From Azolla caroliniana (Eukaryota > Polypodiophyta), in NCBI GenBank assembly GCA_043228905.1, contig JBHGNT010000020.1:4526001-4590000 (forward strand): a stretch of 64,000 nucleotides of DNA. The letters are read 5' to 3'. Shown piece by piece: positions 11,001-18,821 of the stretch; position 1 is the first letter of the stretch, and every line of letters begins with the position of its first letter. The notes under the pieces were generated by a model. That model was not told the DNA's origin. It saw only the letters and a program-made list of their open reading frames with translations, and made no database searches. Made by a program: the position numbers and the translations under genes.

Positions 11001-13784
11001 CAGCTCTACCAGCACCAAATTCATCTAAGTACTGACGCGAAACCCATCGCTCAACGTCGGTACCGGATGAATCCAAACTATGCGGCAAAGGTGAAGGAGG
11101 AAATTGACAAGCTTCTCCGGGTCGGATTTATCCGACCAGTCAAGCAGGCAACCTGGCTAAGCCCAATAGTGGTGGTCCCGAAAAAGAACGGCAAAATCCG
11201 GGTATGTGTGGACTACAGGAAACTAAATGCCGCGACAGTGACCGACGCTTTTCCACTACCATTCACGGACGGAGTGCTAGATGCGGTGGCCGGCCACGAA
11301 GTTTACAGCTTCCTGGATGGATTCAGCGGCTACAACCAAATCCGAATGAACCCGGCCGATCAAGAGAAAACAGCGTTCGTGACGGAATGGGGAGTGTTCG
11401 TCGCGGTCGTGATGATGTTCGGATTAAAGACAGCCCCTGCAACATTTCAAAGGATAATTATGGAAATCTTCGGTGATTTTATTCCCGGTTTTATGCAGGT
11501 CTTCCTAGACGATTTCGCCGTCTACAGCCGACACGGAGAGCATCTCGATCACCTACGACTATGCTTAGAAAAGTGCCGCGAGTACCGATTAAGTCTGAAC
11601 CCGGCTAAGTGCGTCTTTGGAGTTGCAAGCGGCAACTTGTTAGGCCACGTGGTGAGTCGGGAAGGAATCGCGGTAGATCCGGATAAGGTAAAAGCAATTC
11701 TCGACGCACCGGCACCGAATAGCGCAAAGGCTTTAAGCCGATTCCTTGGTCAAATAAGGTGGCATAGTCGGATGATACGGCACCTTGCCGACTTTGCTAC
11801 ACCATTGCACGCTGCTGTACATAGAGTACCTTTCCAATGGACAGAAACGGAGGAGAAAGCCTACCAAGCGTTGAAGGTCATGCTGTCACAAGCTCCGGTG
11901 GTGCAGCCGCCGGACTGGAGTAAAAGCTTTCACGTCTTCGTCGACGCGTCGGACGTAGCAATCGGCAGCGTTTTGATGCAACTCACGGAACCAAACTGGT
12001 ATCGGCCGGTGTACTACGCAAGCAGGAAACTCTCGAAAGCCGAATGGAACTACTCTACAACGGAACGAGAGGCATTAGGAATGGTGTACAGTGTCACAAA
12101 GTACAGGCACTATCTGCTCGGACGAAAGTTCTCCTTCCACGTTGACCACTCGGCACTACTCTACCTGGTCTCAAAGGCAGCCCTGACAGGAAAACTCGCA
12201 CGGTGGACGCTGCTATTACAGGAATTCGAATTCGATATTTTCCACCGACCCGGGGTGCAGCATGCGGTAGCAGACTACCTGAGCAGACTAGAATCCGGAG
12301 AATCAGGGGACGGCGTACAGGACGAATTTCCCAACACCGAGCTGTTTAAGGTCACGACGGCACCGGCAACGGAGACCACAGTAGCGGACGAAGACAAATG
12401 GTTAACCGAAATGCATCAGTTCCTGAGCACCGGAGTTCCCCCGGAAAATCTGGACCGAGACGAACGGAAAAGGATGGCAGTACGGAGCAGACATTTCTGC
12501 TTGGTAGGAGACACCCTCTATCACAAGGGGGCAGATGGCGTATGGAGGCGAGCAGTGCGGAGCGATGAAAAGGATCTGATCCTGAGGGAAGCCCACTGTG
12601 GAATTGCAGGCGGGCATTATGCCGGCGAAACAACAGCCCGGAAGATATGGCAGAGCGGACTATGGTGGCCGACTACCATGAGAGATGCCGTTAAGTATAG
12701 CAGGGAATGTGACCTGTGTCAACGACTGGGCCAACCCACGGAGCAGGCCCGGATGCCACATCACCCGGTCTTGCCATTAGAACCATTCCAAAAGTGGGGC
12801 TTGGACTTTGTCGGTCCATTCAAGCCACCGGCAATGCGGACCGGAAATCGGTATATAATAGTGGCTACCGACTACTGCACGAAATGGGTAGAAGCAAAGG
12901 CATTACGGGACAACACGGCGGCGTCCACGGCCAAATTTTTATATGAATGCATATGGTGTCGGTACGGATGCCCGATTGAGCTGATCAGTGACCAGGGAGG
13001 ACATTTCCTCGGGCAGGTGGTGGAAAGTTTGACATCATTCTATGCGGTAGTACACAAACGAAGCACTCCCTACTACCCTCAAGCCAACGGATTAGCGGAA
13101 TCAACAAACAAAACGCTACAGAACATCCTTAGAAAAATCGTCAATGAGAACCGGACCGACTGGGACACGAAGTTGCAGAGCGTGCTGTGGGCGTACCGAA
13201 CGGCGTACAAGACCAGCATCCGGACGACCCCGTTCCGACTGGCATTCGGCTTGGAAGCAGTCATGCCAGTAGAATTCCAAATTCCTAGCTTAAGAATACA
13301 GGTTAAGGAGCGGTTAAGCGAGAAGGAATCCGAACGAATCCGGCTGGCGATGCTGTTGGAACTGGAAGAGAATCGAATAGCCAGCCTGCTACAGCTAGAA
13401 CTAGAGCAAAGGAGGAGGAAAGCCTTTGTAGACCGACATCGGCGCGGTAACGAAAAGGAATTCGAAGTCGGGAAACCAGTATTGCTGTTCCAGACACGGA
13501 TGGGGAACATGCCGGGGAAATTGCGATTTCGATGGACAGGACCATTCTGGATCACAAAGGAGTACAATGGGTCTTACCAGCTCGGGACGTTGTCAGGAGA
13601 AGTTGTGGGCAAATGGGCAAATGGGTTTCGCCTAAAACCGTATAAGGGGCACATGCCAGCTAACCCCTTCAAGCAAGACCCGGAAATCCCGAATGCCGAG
13701 GCACCGACACCGACGCGTAACAACGACGAGGAACCGACAACAGTGCGCACCGACCCGAACACATCGGGGGGAACCGAACAATGA
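8001..13784 (+). CDS. gag-pol: Gag-pol polyprotein of element A (1927 aa)
   Basis: The start is the ATG of M-S-R-Q-N-N, the first in-frame ATG after the primer-binding site. Order of domains: an Arg-rich N-terminus; a linker with about five copies of the 12-residue unit ERIPTPPAEEPQ; a capsid-like block (LEGPAARWHAK...FYTTRQGENETVPQFI); two CCHC knuckles (CTTCLNSGHSTVDC, CMICNSRAHTTNRC); an Arg/Asp-rich stretch; a third knuckle (CYYCRKEGHYSNQC); an aspartic protease (IIDGGSGVNVIS); RT with FLDD; RNase H; integrase with an HHCC finger and D-D-E core (LISDQGGHF, YPQANGLAES); and a GPY/F-like module (FRWTGPFWI). There is no chromodomain. It is uninterrupted, so it may be active. The lineage is a plant non-chromodomain Ty3 group near Tat/Athila or the Selgy/Phygy groups (inference). 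Confidence 0.95.
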   Translation: MSRQNNDHITERGRRHAERQRRREALQQAVDEIRRDRSFSKTLRQIAEDALQFQVLQASDEGSSITSLQEAETLLQTLAGGDGDAAAFATLEADSESGESVGSRYKSSHENNPFESDHSATSEPEEEITLEFGDRQSPRREERIPTPPAEEPQERLSTPPAEEPQERIPTPPAEEPQERLSTPPAEEPQERIPTPPAEEPQERRPTSEEPAQENQWDDTMPYPYPKYRDEPDGEAHVYAFLRTWEANHVSQRLTEPEADRSKVAEFGMTLEGPAARWHAKHLPGSFATFEALKTQFLRLFHRRVEQRELVGQFYTTRQGENETVPQFIIRFQTLHSQLARAPPEEEAKAVFLAALKDPLRAMCGILDFSTSTMDQVIDRVLEMDNTSPFLPMGALHQALPKEEDLRFRQALQCTTCLNSGHSTVDCTLRAQCMICNSRAHTTNRCEYNLLTRQAAPVRHIEPRNRDPEEDRFRRDDRYRRERGDRYPDRRRDSYDREENRRDSYPRDRYDRDESPEYERRREDRRPGNRNFRRNQRRGFFRREERREATRNDKPVAAPENRKTEDNRRGMPLPQTWEKGESSNTHRVYCYYCRKEGHYSNQCPSKTADKQPAVNMVTAEVQQVTTRSKGKAVEWEAQEAIRKQAAQWIKEANEQGAAEVRNQNMPREEEIVQPGENPTWQALQDCQIVLPLARLLQLVPRFTADLQAAVSKPTPTPAPAFFSNPEEGPAVVDTSSPAVTTIVKGKEIPGTIIDGGSGVNVISRQTCDDLGIQEWEPCPFWLHMADTSSVRPTGLIRDLEVTIGGHVFRISAVVLELNVQGAYPLLLGRPWLRTAHIKQNWQKNMITFRRGKTKVRVATQPRVLTSKEATPLYAKSINMLEGLPDEEVDRYLEEHPQIVPLFEVDITAAVEPYITMPDEPDKVAIRELRQAQEALEREMTISQRVKASQLEEVDLGTTEQPRPVKVAKELSKEEKQAMVALLTDFKDVFAWSYEDMRGLDPQLYQHQIHLSTDAKPIAQRRYRMNPNYAAKVKEEIDKLLRVGFIRPVKQATWLSPIVVVPKKNGKIRVCVDYRKLNAATVTDAFPLPFTDGVLDAVAGHEVYSFLDGFSGYNQIRMNPADQEKTAFVTEWGVFVAVVMMFGLKTAPATFQRIIMEIFGDFIPGFMQVFLDDFAVYSRHGEHLDHLRLCLEKCREYRLSLNPAKCVFGVASGNLLGHVVSREGIAVDPDKVKAILDAPAPNSAKALSRFLGQIRWHSRMIRHLADFATPLHAAVHRVPFQWTETEEKAYQALKVMLSQAPVVQPPDWSKSFHVFVDASDVAIGSVLMQLTEPNWYRPVYYASRKLSKAEWNYSTTEREALGMVYSVTKYRHYLLGRKFSFHVDHSALLYLVSKAALTGKLARWTLLLQEFEFDIFHRPGVQHAVADYLSRLESGESGDGVQDEFPNTELFKVTTAPATETTVADEDKWLTEMHQFLSTGVPPENLDRDERKRMAVRSRHFCLVGDTLYHKGADGVWRRAVRSDEKDLILREAHCGIAGGHYAGETTARKIWQSGLWWPTTMRDAVKYSRECDLCQRLGQPTEQARMPHHPVLPLEPFQKWGLDFVGPFKPPAMRTGNRYIIVATDYCTKWVEAKALRDNTAASTAKFLYECIWCRYGCPIELISDQGGHFLGQVVESLTSFYAVVHKRSTPYYPQANGLAESTNKTLQNILRKIVNENRTDWDTKLQSVLWAYRTAYKTSIRTTPFRLAFGLEAVMPVEFQIPSLRIQVKERLSEKESERIRLAMLLELEENRIASLLQLELEQRRRKAFVDRHRRGNEKEFEVGKPVLLFQTRMGNMPGKLRFRWTGPFWITKEYNGSYQLGTLSGEVVGKWANGFRLKPYKGHMPANPFKQDPEIPNAEAPTPTRNNDEEPTTVRTDPNTSGGTEQ

Positions 13785-13800
13785 TGCGGCATATGCTTAT

Positions 13801-13804
<4 letters not shown>

Positions 13805-13838
<34 letters not shown>
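13805..13838 (+). repeat. Poly(A) tract between pol and ORF2 of A
   Basis: A run of 34 A lies 20 bp after the gag-pol stop. B has an A-rich tract at the same place, and C has a weaker one on its own strand. Confidence 0.9.
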
Positions 13839-13840
<2 letters not shown>

Positions 13841-13940
13841 ATGACGTGGAGCTACGGGTAGAAAAGTCAAGACAAGAAGATCAAGAAAATCATGGTAATG
13901 ATGAAGGAAGTAGTTACAACCGTCACACGGGTGCACGAGC

Positions 13941-14294
13941 TATTTAAAGCACAGAACGTGGGGGGGCACGAGGTACAGGACTTAATACGTGCGGCAATCA
14001 AGGAGTCATAATGACCGACACGTAGGAGATTCGACACACGCGGCAAAAAAGCGCAAGCAGGACACGCGGCAGCAAAGGACAGACATGCTATTCATGACAG
14101 AGCATGCGCAGGCGTCAAAAATAGGACATGCTATTCAGGACAGGGCATGCGCAGGCGCCAAAAATAGGACATGCTATTCGAGGCAGAGGACGTGCAGACG
14201 CCAAAATTAAAAAGTGAGATGCTAATTATGGCAGAAGATACGCACGCGCGAAAAACAGGAAAAGGCGGCTCGAGGGAAACGCCACTATATAAAG
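13941..14294 (+). promoter_or_regulatory. Candidate internal promoter region of ORF2 in A
   Basis: Two TATA-like boxes, CTATTTAAAGC (about 13940) and CTATATAAAGG (14285-14295), flank tandem units of roughly 45-50 bp containing GACATGCTATTC and GCATGCGCAGGCG. Both boxes recur at equivalent places in B and C. The first ATG after the second box in the ORF2 frame is the ORF2 start. A promoter role is inferred. Confidence 0.5.
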
Positions 14295-14428
14295 GAAGAA
14301 CCGGGGAAGGGTTCACTTTTTACGAATTTTCCCACAAGCAAACACAGGCTCAAGACAGCAAGATCCGACGCGCAGAACACCTACACCCCGACCTCAGACC
14401 ACAGGCAGCAGCAGACGAAGAAGAAGCG

Positions 14429-14878
14429 ATGGCACTGTCGGACGGAGCGCGACAATGGCTGACGGAGAACGGATTAGGAGGGCTGCTGCGGGTCGCTGAC
14501 GCTCCACCACACAAGGAACCAGAGCAGGCGGCAACCAACAATGCACCCCGACAAGAATTACCCGAGGAAGAACTTCCGGAGCAAGAGCAGGTTGATGCCG
14601 GGGATGATGCAGAGTGGAGACAGAGAAGTACCGAATCCGGGGAGGAAAGGACACAACCAGTGGAAACCGGAGAGAGCAATACCGGGAACGGAACGGAGGT
14701 AGAGCAGGACAGACCCGGACAGGATACAGAAGAAACACCGGTACCACCGGTACAAGCAGAGTCGGAGCAGCAAGATGCGAAAAGGCAGCCAATCCAATCG
14801 GAAGTCGGAGACGGCACAGGTAAAACAACACTTGAAACCTCTGAGCGGAGTTTGCTGGATAATTTGGAGGAAGACTGA
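14429..14878 (+). pseudogene. ORF2 of A, internally deleted (149 aa)
   Basis: It keeps the first roughly 36 residues (MALSDGARQWLTENGLGGLL) and the acidic C-terminal tail ending TSERSLLDNLEED. Everything between is missing relative to B: 2421 nt, exactly 807 codons, with CAAC microhomology at the junction. The globular region and the entire coiled coil are gone. The frame stays open, so a short peptide could be made, but the ORF2 function of B cannot be. Confidence 0.85.
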
Positions 14879-14883
14879 AGCCG

Positions 14884-14928
14884 GCTGTGGGTTCGAAGTG
14901 CAATGCACTTTCCCACGGGCGTGCCATG
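14884..14928 (+). other. Conserved hairpin before the 3' LTR of A
   Basis: Arms GTGGG/CCCAC and AAGTGC/GCACTT around an AAT loop, followed by GGGCGTGCCATG, lie directly before the LTR where a polypurine tract would be expected. The same structure is present in B and C. Confidence 0.7.
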
Positions 14929-15299
14929 TGTTGGCCGGTCAGAGAAGGCAAATGGGAAAGCAAGGTCGGATCGGATAAATATAGAAATAGGAATAGAATT
15001 ATTAGGAGGGACGGATCCGGTAGTTGTAACCGATCCGGATCCGAACCGATTCGGTTTCGGTTAACGGTTGCCTACCGAGCACCGATTGTAATCTGGCCGG
15101 ATGCCTATAAAAGGATCCGATGTTTTGTAATGAAGTGGCGAAGAATTAATATAGTTTTGCTTATGCTGATTAATCTTGTCTTCGTCTGTGCTTAAGTGTA
15201 ATTATCATACGCGTGTATTAACATCCTATCCCTACCACCCCTTTGGAGAAGTGTCGGATAGACACCTGTGTTGCGGCTAGTCCAGCCATACATACAACA
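14929..15299 (+). repeat. 3' LTR of A
   Basis: It is 371 bp, with one difference from the 5' LTR by eye. Target copy AGAAG follows at 15300-15304. Confidence 0.93.
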
Positions 15300-16036
15300 A
15301 GAAGATGAATTGGATGCTCCTCGTATTGATTTCTTCCAACACGTTTCCTGCATAAATCCTTTTTATTGGGTGAAACCCTACTCTCATTAGTCCAAAACAT
15401 TGTGATTACATCCTTGATTTCAAATGTTATGGGTGTCATTGGCTTACATCTTGTAGTTAGCTTTAGTAGACTAGTTCCTTCACCCGAGGAAATTATACGG
15501 TTCATTGTATTGTACACTGTTTTTCTACTAACACCAATTACCTTAGATAGCTCACTGATGTTTATATCGTCAACATCACTATTAAGTAACATCATTAGAC
15601 TAGAAATTTTTAAGACAAGATCATCTTCTGACCTGCTCATGGATACGAAACTATTACGAAGATTATTTACTAAAATAGATGATATGTTTGCATTAAGACC
15701 ATCACAATCAACTAAGTCCTTTATCGATGGATCATTACATATTCCATAAAGTACTACCTTCTTTTCTTCATTGCTGATGTGCTTGGTTTGAACATTGAAA
15801 TAGTCTACAACCTTTCTCTCTATGATGGTAGTCACATTACTTACATTCTCAGCTAAACTATCCTTACCTTTACTGAGTGTGGCTTTCGTATCCTTCAACA
15901 ATTGACGATGTTTCCTTTTTTTTTCTGCCCAATAGTTTCGTATGGCTTGTTGTGTCCTGATAGCATCATCCCTATCCTTATGATCATTGAGGGGTAATTC
16001 TAAACACCCTTCTTCCCCTTCCATTTGGCTGGACAT
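15300..16036 (-). pseudogene. T1 gene 2: helix-turn-helix protein, 3' end displaced by element A
   Basis: The ATG is at 16036. About 245 codons are seen before element A; with the displaced 3' piece (7482-7572) the product would be about 275 aa. The N-terminus is charged (DHKDRDDAIR, WAEKKRKHRQLLKD), giving a probable coiled or basic region. Residues about 159-181 form a helix-turn-helix (ISELSKVIGVSRKTVYNTMN). Residues about 219-245 carry FWTNESRVSPNKKD and EEHPIHLL. From memory, not a search, this last pattern resembles the N-terminal part of a large transposon-associated protein family in plants, algae and animals whose core has a Cys-rich CxCxxH motif. That core is absent here. It is a candidate transposase or DNA-binding subunit of T1, broken by A. 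Confidence 0.65.
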
Positions 16037-16039
16037 GTT

Positions 16040-16374
16040 AAAACCCTAAATTTCAAGAAAAAAAACAAGTATTTAAGATGGCTATGGGCAACAACAATAC
16101 ACAAAAATATTCTACAATACACAAGATTAGACACAACAATACACAAGATAATCAATAGACAGAAAAGTTATTGCAATCCAAGACCGAACAATAGAGGAGT
16201 TCACTCCGTTGGATCGAACAGTTGAGGAGGCGATCCAAGACCGACCAATGGTGACAACTGAGTGTAGAATGTTGCCGTTGGATGAGTGAACTCCGTCAAA
16301 TCGAAATGTGGAAGCAATCCGGGACTGGACAGTAGCGGCAATTGAGTATAGAATGATGGCAATGGAGGAGAGAA
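16040..16374. other. Upstream region of T1 gene 2
   Basis: There is no gene. It is AT-rich to about 16150 (repeated ACACAA). From about 16190 it is made of decayed relatives of the 83-bp unit that follows. It probably contains the promoter of gene 2, but no clear TATA box stands out. Confidence 0.4.
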
Positions 16375-17020
16375 CCCCGTCAGATTGAACAGTTACCGAT
16401 GATGCTTGGAACGCACATAGAAGGCACCTGAGAGTAGAGTGGCACAGAGAAGAGAACCCCGTCAGATTGAACAGTTACCAATGATGCTTGGAACGCACAG
16501 TAGTGGCCCCTGAGTGTAGAGTGGCACAGAGAAGAGAACCCCATCAGATTGAACAGTTACCAATGATGCTTGGAACGCACAGTAGCGGCCCCTGAGTGTA
16601 GAGTGGCAAAGAGAAGAGAACCCCGTCAGATTGAACAGCTCTTTGATGATGCTTGGAACGCATAGTAGCGGCCCCTGAGTGTAGAGTGGCATAGAGAAGA
16701 GAACCCCGTCAGATTGAACAACTCTTTGATGATGCTTGGAACGCACAGTAGCGGCCCCTGAGTGTAGAGTGGCACAGAGAAGAGAACCCCGTCAGATTGA
16801 ACAGCTCTTTGATGATGCTTGGAACGCACAGTAGCGGCCCCTGAGTGTAGAGTGGCACAGAGAAGAGAACCCCGTCAGATTGAACAGCTCTTTGATGATG
16901 CTTGGAATGCACAGTAGCGGCCCCTGAGTGTAGAGTGTCACAAAGAAGAGAACCCCGTCAGATTGAGCAGCTCTTTGATGATGCTTGGAATGCATAGTAG
17001 CGGCCCCTCAGTGTAGAGTG
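16375..17020. repeat. 83-bp minisatellite in T1
   Basis: About eight head-to-tail copies carry GATGATGCTTGGAACGCAC, AGTAGCGGCCCCTGAGTG and GAGAACCCCGTCAGATTG at a period of 83 bp. The copies are very similar on the right and more divergent on the left. Long minus-strand open frames across it are an artefact of the repeat. Confidence 0.9.
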
Positions 17021-17350
17021 GTGGCAGGTGGACTTGATAGGGTTTAGCAACAGTGGTAGCAACTAACCCACAATACTCAACTAGAGATGGCCTACGTGAT
17101 GTGGCAAAGGATCATGCATAATGGACCTAGGAATTCGATATATAATTTATGGTACACATTTATGGTGCACACATCAATTTATGTTGCACATTTATGGCAC
17201 TCATTTACATATGTAATTAAAACACTCTAGTATTTTCAATGGTAGTTTTTTGCATACTTAATTTATTAATGATGGCTTTTTACTAAAATGACTATTTATC
17301 AATGGTAGCTTTTTGCATAGCTAATTAGCTATGTCAAGGACATAGCTAAT
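17021..17350. other. AT-rich right subterminal region of T1
   Basis: There is no gene. It contains repeated TTTATGGTGCACA-type words and, at 17325-17350, AGCTAATTAGCT motifs in mirror image to the left end. Confidence 0.5.
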
Positions 17351-17375
17351 TGTTTCCACTCGCATGCTTTCACCC
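17351..17375 (-). repeat. Right terminal inverted repeat of T1
   Basis: The reverse complement begins GGGTGAAAGCATGCGAGTGG and differs from the left repeat at one of 25 positions. CTAT follows. Confidence 0.8.
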
Positions 17376-17492
17376 CTATATAAGGAGGCACAAGGCATTA
17401 TTTCGAACCAAATCGGTTCAACGCCAGTCTTAAGCCTCCTAGCTATCCTTTTATATTCTTTCTACATAATATATCTTTTGTCATCGTCATTC

Positions 17493-17523
<31 letters not shown>

Positions 17524-17618
17524 CTCTCTCGTGTTCTACACCCTCTTTTCCTCTTATTACTAATCTAACTTCATCTCTTAGTACTAATCTTCTCTGTGTC
17601 TCAGTACTATTCATGACA
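17376..17618 (+). repeat. 5' LTR of G, second part, with promoter
   Basis: It resumes with CTATATAAGGAGGC (TATA box). It contains GAACCAAATCGGTTCAA at the predicted mRNA start, a CT-rich tract at 17490-17530, and ends TCATGACA at 17618. Confidence 0.85.
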
Positions 17619-17635
17619 ATTTGAACCAATTTCTC
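17619..17635 (+). promoter_or_regulatory. Candidate self-primer binding site of G
   Basis: TTTGAACCAATTTC follows the LTR directly. Its complement matches AAATCGGTTCAA of the predicted mRNA 5' end at 11 of 12 bases. The equivalent site in E matches perfectly over 13 bases. Confidence 0.5.
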
Positions 17636-17713
17636 TCCTTCCTCCTCTTTCTTTTATCTTCTTACTTCTCCCTCCCTTCATACTAATATCTTATTCCTCT
17701 TTTCTCTCATACT

Positions 17714-18300
17714 ATGGCCATTGTTAGCGCTCAAGCATATCAATCCATTTTGTCGGAGTTGCAATGCTTGAAAGAGAAGTTTCTTGCACTGAAATAAGAA
17801 AATCAACAATTGTGGGGGGATCTTCAACAAATCTCCTTAGAAAAGAAGCAAACACAATAATAACATGGGGAAGTAGCATTACGCGTGCAATAGCTCGAAG
17901 CGACCATTGTAGCGTTGCAACAACAAGGACCAAATATGCAAGGGATTCATAAAGAACCCAAGATCGACCTTCCTATGAAATTCGATGGAACGCGATCATA
18001 GTTAAGAGGATTCCTTAATCAGGTACAATTAGCCATTCCAATGCATCCTTCCAGATATCCCACCAATGCATCACGAGTGGGTCTAATAGGCACGTTGTTC
18101 AATGGCTCAACTTTGGCATGGTTTGCTCTGTTGTTAGAAAAGGAATCTCCATTACCAAACAATTTTGAAGAGTTTATAAGTGAGTTTAAAGCCTGTTTTG
18201 GAGATATTGATAGCATCCGGACAGCAATCAACAAAATCTGACGATTACGTCAAGGTGACCGTCCAGTCTCTGCATATGCTGCAAATTTCCGTCTACTCGC
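17714..18300 (+). pseudogene. gag: gag of G, N-terminal part
   Basis: ATG at 17714, then the coiled-coil-like N-terminus seen in E and D (SAQAYQSILSELQCLKEKF). The capsid block follows (QMHPSRYP-like, SRVGLIGTLFNGSTLAWF, FGDIDSIRTAINKI) up to the insertion of D at 18300. Stops near 17796 and 18239 and small indels make it non-functional. The gene resumes at 34403. Confidence 0.8.
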
Positions 18301-18750
18301 TGTCATGACGACATACATTTTGGCCTTACAAGGATTCGAGCCCAAGACGTCTTGGTCTATATGTTCGACCTTTAACCATTATACTAACATATATGATGTA
18401 TAGTTATGATAAATGTATTATTAGTTATTACAAGATATTTAGAGTATTCTAGAACATTCTAGAGTATTCCAGAACATTCTAGGATATTCCATTATTATAT
18501 TAAATATCTAAAATATTCTAGAACATTCTAGAATACTCCATAAGGACCTATAAATAGGTGTCTATTCATTCATCACAACTCATTCGGTTCAACACCAGTT
18601 TGTAGCCCCTTAGCGTACTCTTTGTAATCCTTGCTCTCTTATAATATAAACTCTCTTTCCATTTCTAGTGTTCTTTCTCTCTCTCTCTCTCTCTCCCTCT
18701 ACCTTCTATTGTCGTTTTATTTTTCTCTCTCCTAATCTCAAGTCATGACT
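18301..18750 (+). repeat. 5' LTR of D
   Basis: It is 450 bp. The first 90 bp carry an antisense tRNA-like module (minus-strand A-box-like TAGTATAATGG and B-box-like GGGCTCGAATCC). There are repeats of TCTAGAACATTCTAGA, a TATA box CCTATAAATAGG (about 18549), and a CT-rich tract. No self-complementary primer site is seen after it, in contrast to E and G. Confidence 0.85.
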
Positions 18751-18821
18751 AACTCTTTTCTTCTTCTCCAACTTCTTCTTCTTATCTATTCAGGCAAATC
18801 TAGCAATTTTCTATCGCAACT

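Larger units (their letters stand above)
7578..15299 (+). mobile_element. Element A: young Ty3 retrotransposon lacking most of ORF2
   Basis: It has 371-bp LTRs at both ends (TGTTGGCC to CATACAACA) and target copies AGAAG at 7573-7577 and 15300-15304, inside T1 gene 2. The LTRs differ by one base as far as I can see (GGATCTGATG against GGATCCGATG), so the insertion is recent. gag-pol is open. ORF2 has a 2421-nt in-frame deletion relative to B. A and B differ only slightly over gag-pol. Confidence 0.93.
4757..17375. mobile_element. T1: TIR DNA transposon with two genes, 4-bp TSD, split by element A
   Basis: Terminal inverted repeats of 25 bp (4757-4781 and 17351-17375) match at 24 of 25 positions; the left begins GGGTAAAAGCATGCGAGTGG. 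Target copies CTAT lie at 4753-4756 and 17376-17379, and removing T1 restores a continuous LTR with TATA box. Without element A it is about 4.9 kb. It holds two convergent genes, internal tandem repeats and subterminal AGCTAATTAGCT palindromes. I cannot assign a superfamily: a 4-bp TSD with GGGT ends fits none I know well. It may be a truncated derivative, since gene 2 seems to lose its C-terminus. Confidence 0.8.

Noticed and set aside
14362-14430. Spliced-RNA origin for the ORF2 deletion in A
   Set aside because: The deleted segment does not begin GT and end AG under any alignment of the CAAC overlap.
16462-16995. Series of overlapping minus-strand ORFs of 67-94 codons
   Set aside because: They arise from the 83-bp repeat lacking stops in one direction; identical peptides recur at the repeat period.
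16375-17020. CRISPR-like array
   Set aside because: Units are contiguous 83-bp tandem copies without unique spacers, in a plant genome; a minisatellite.
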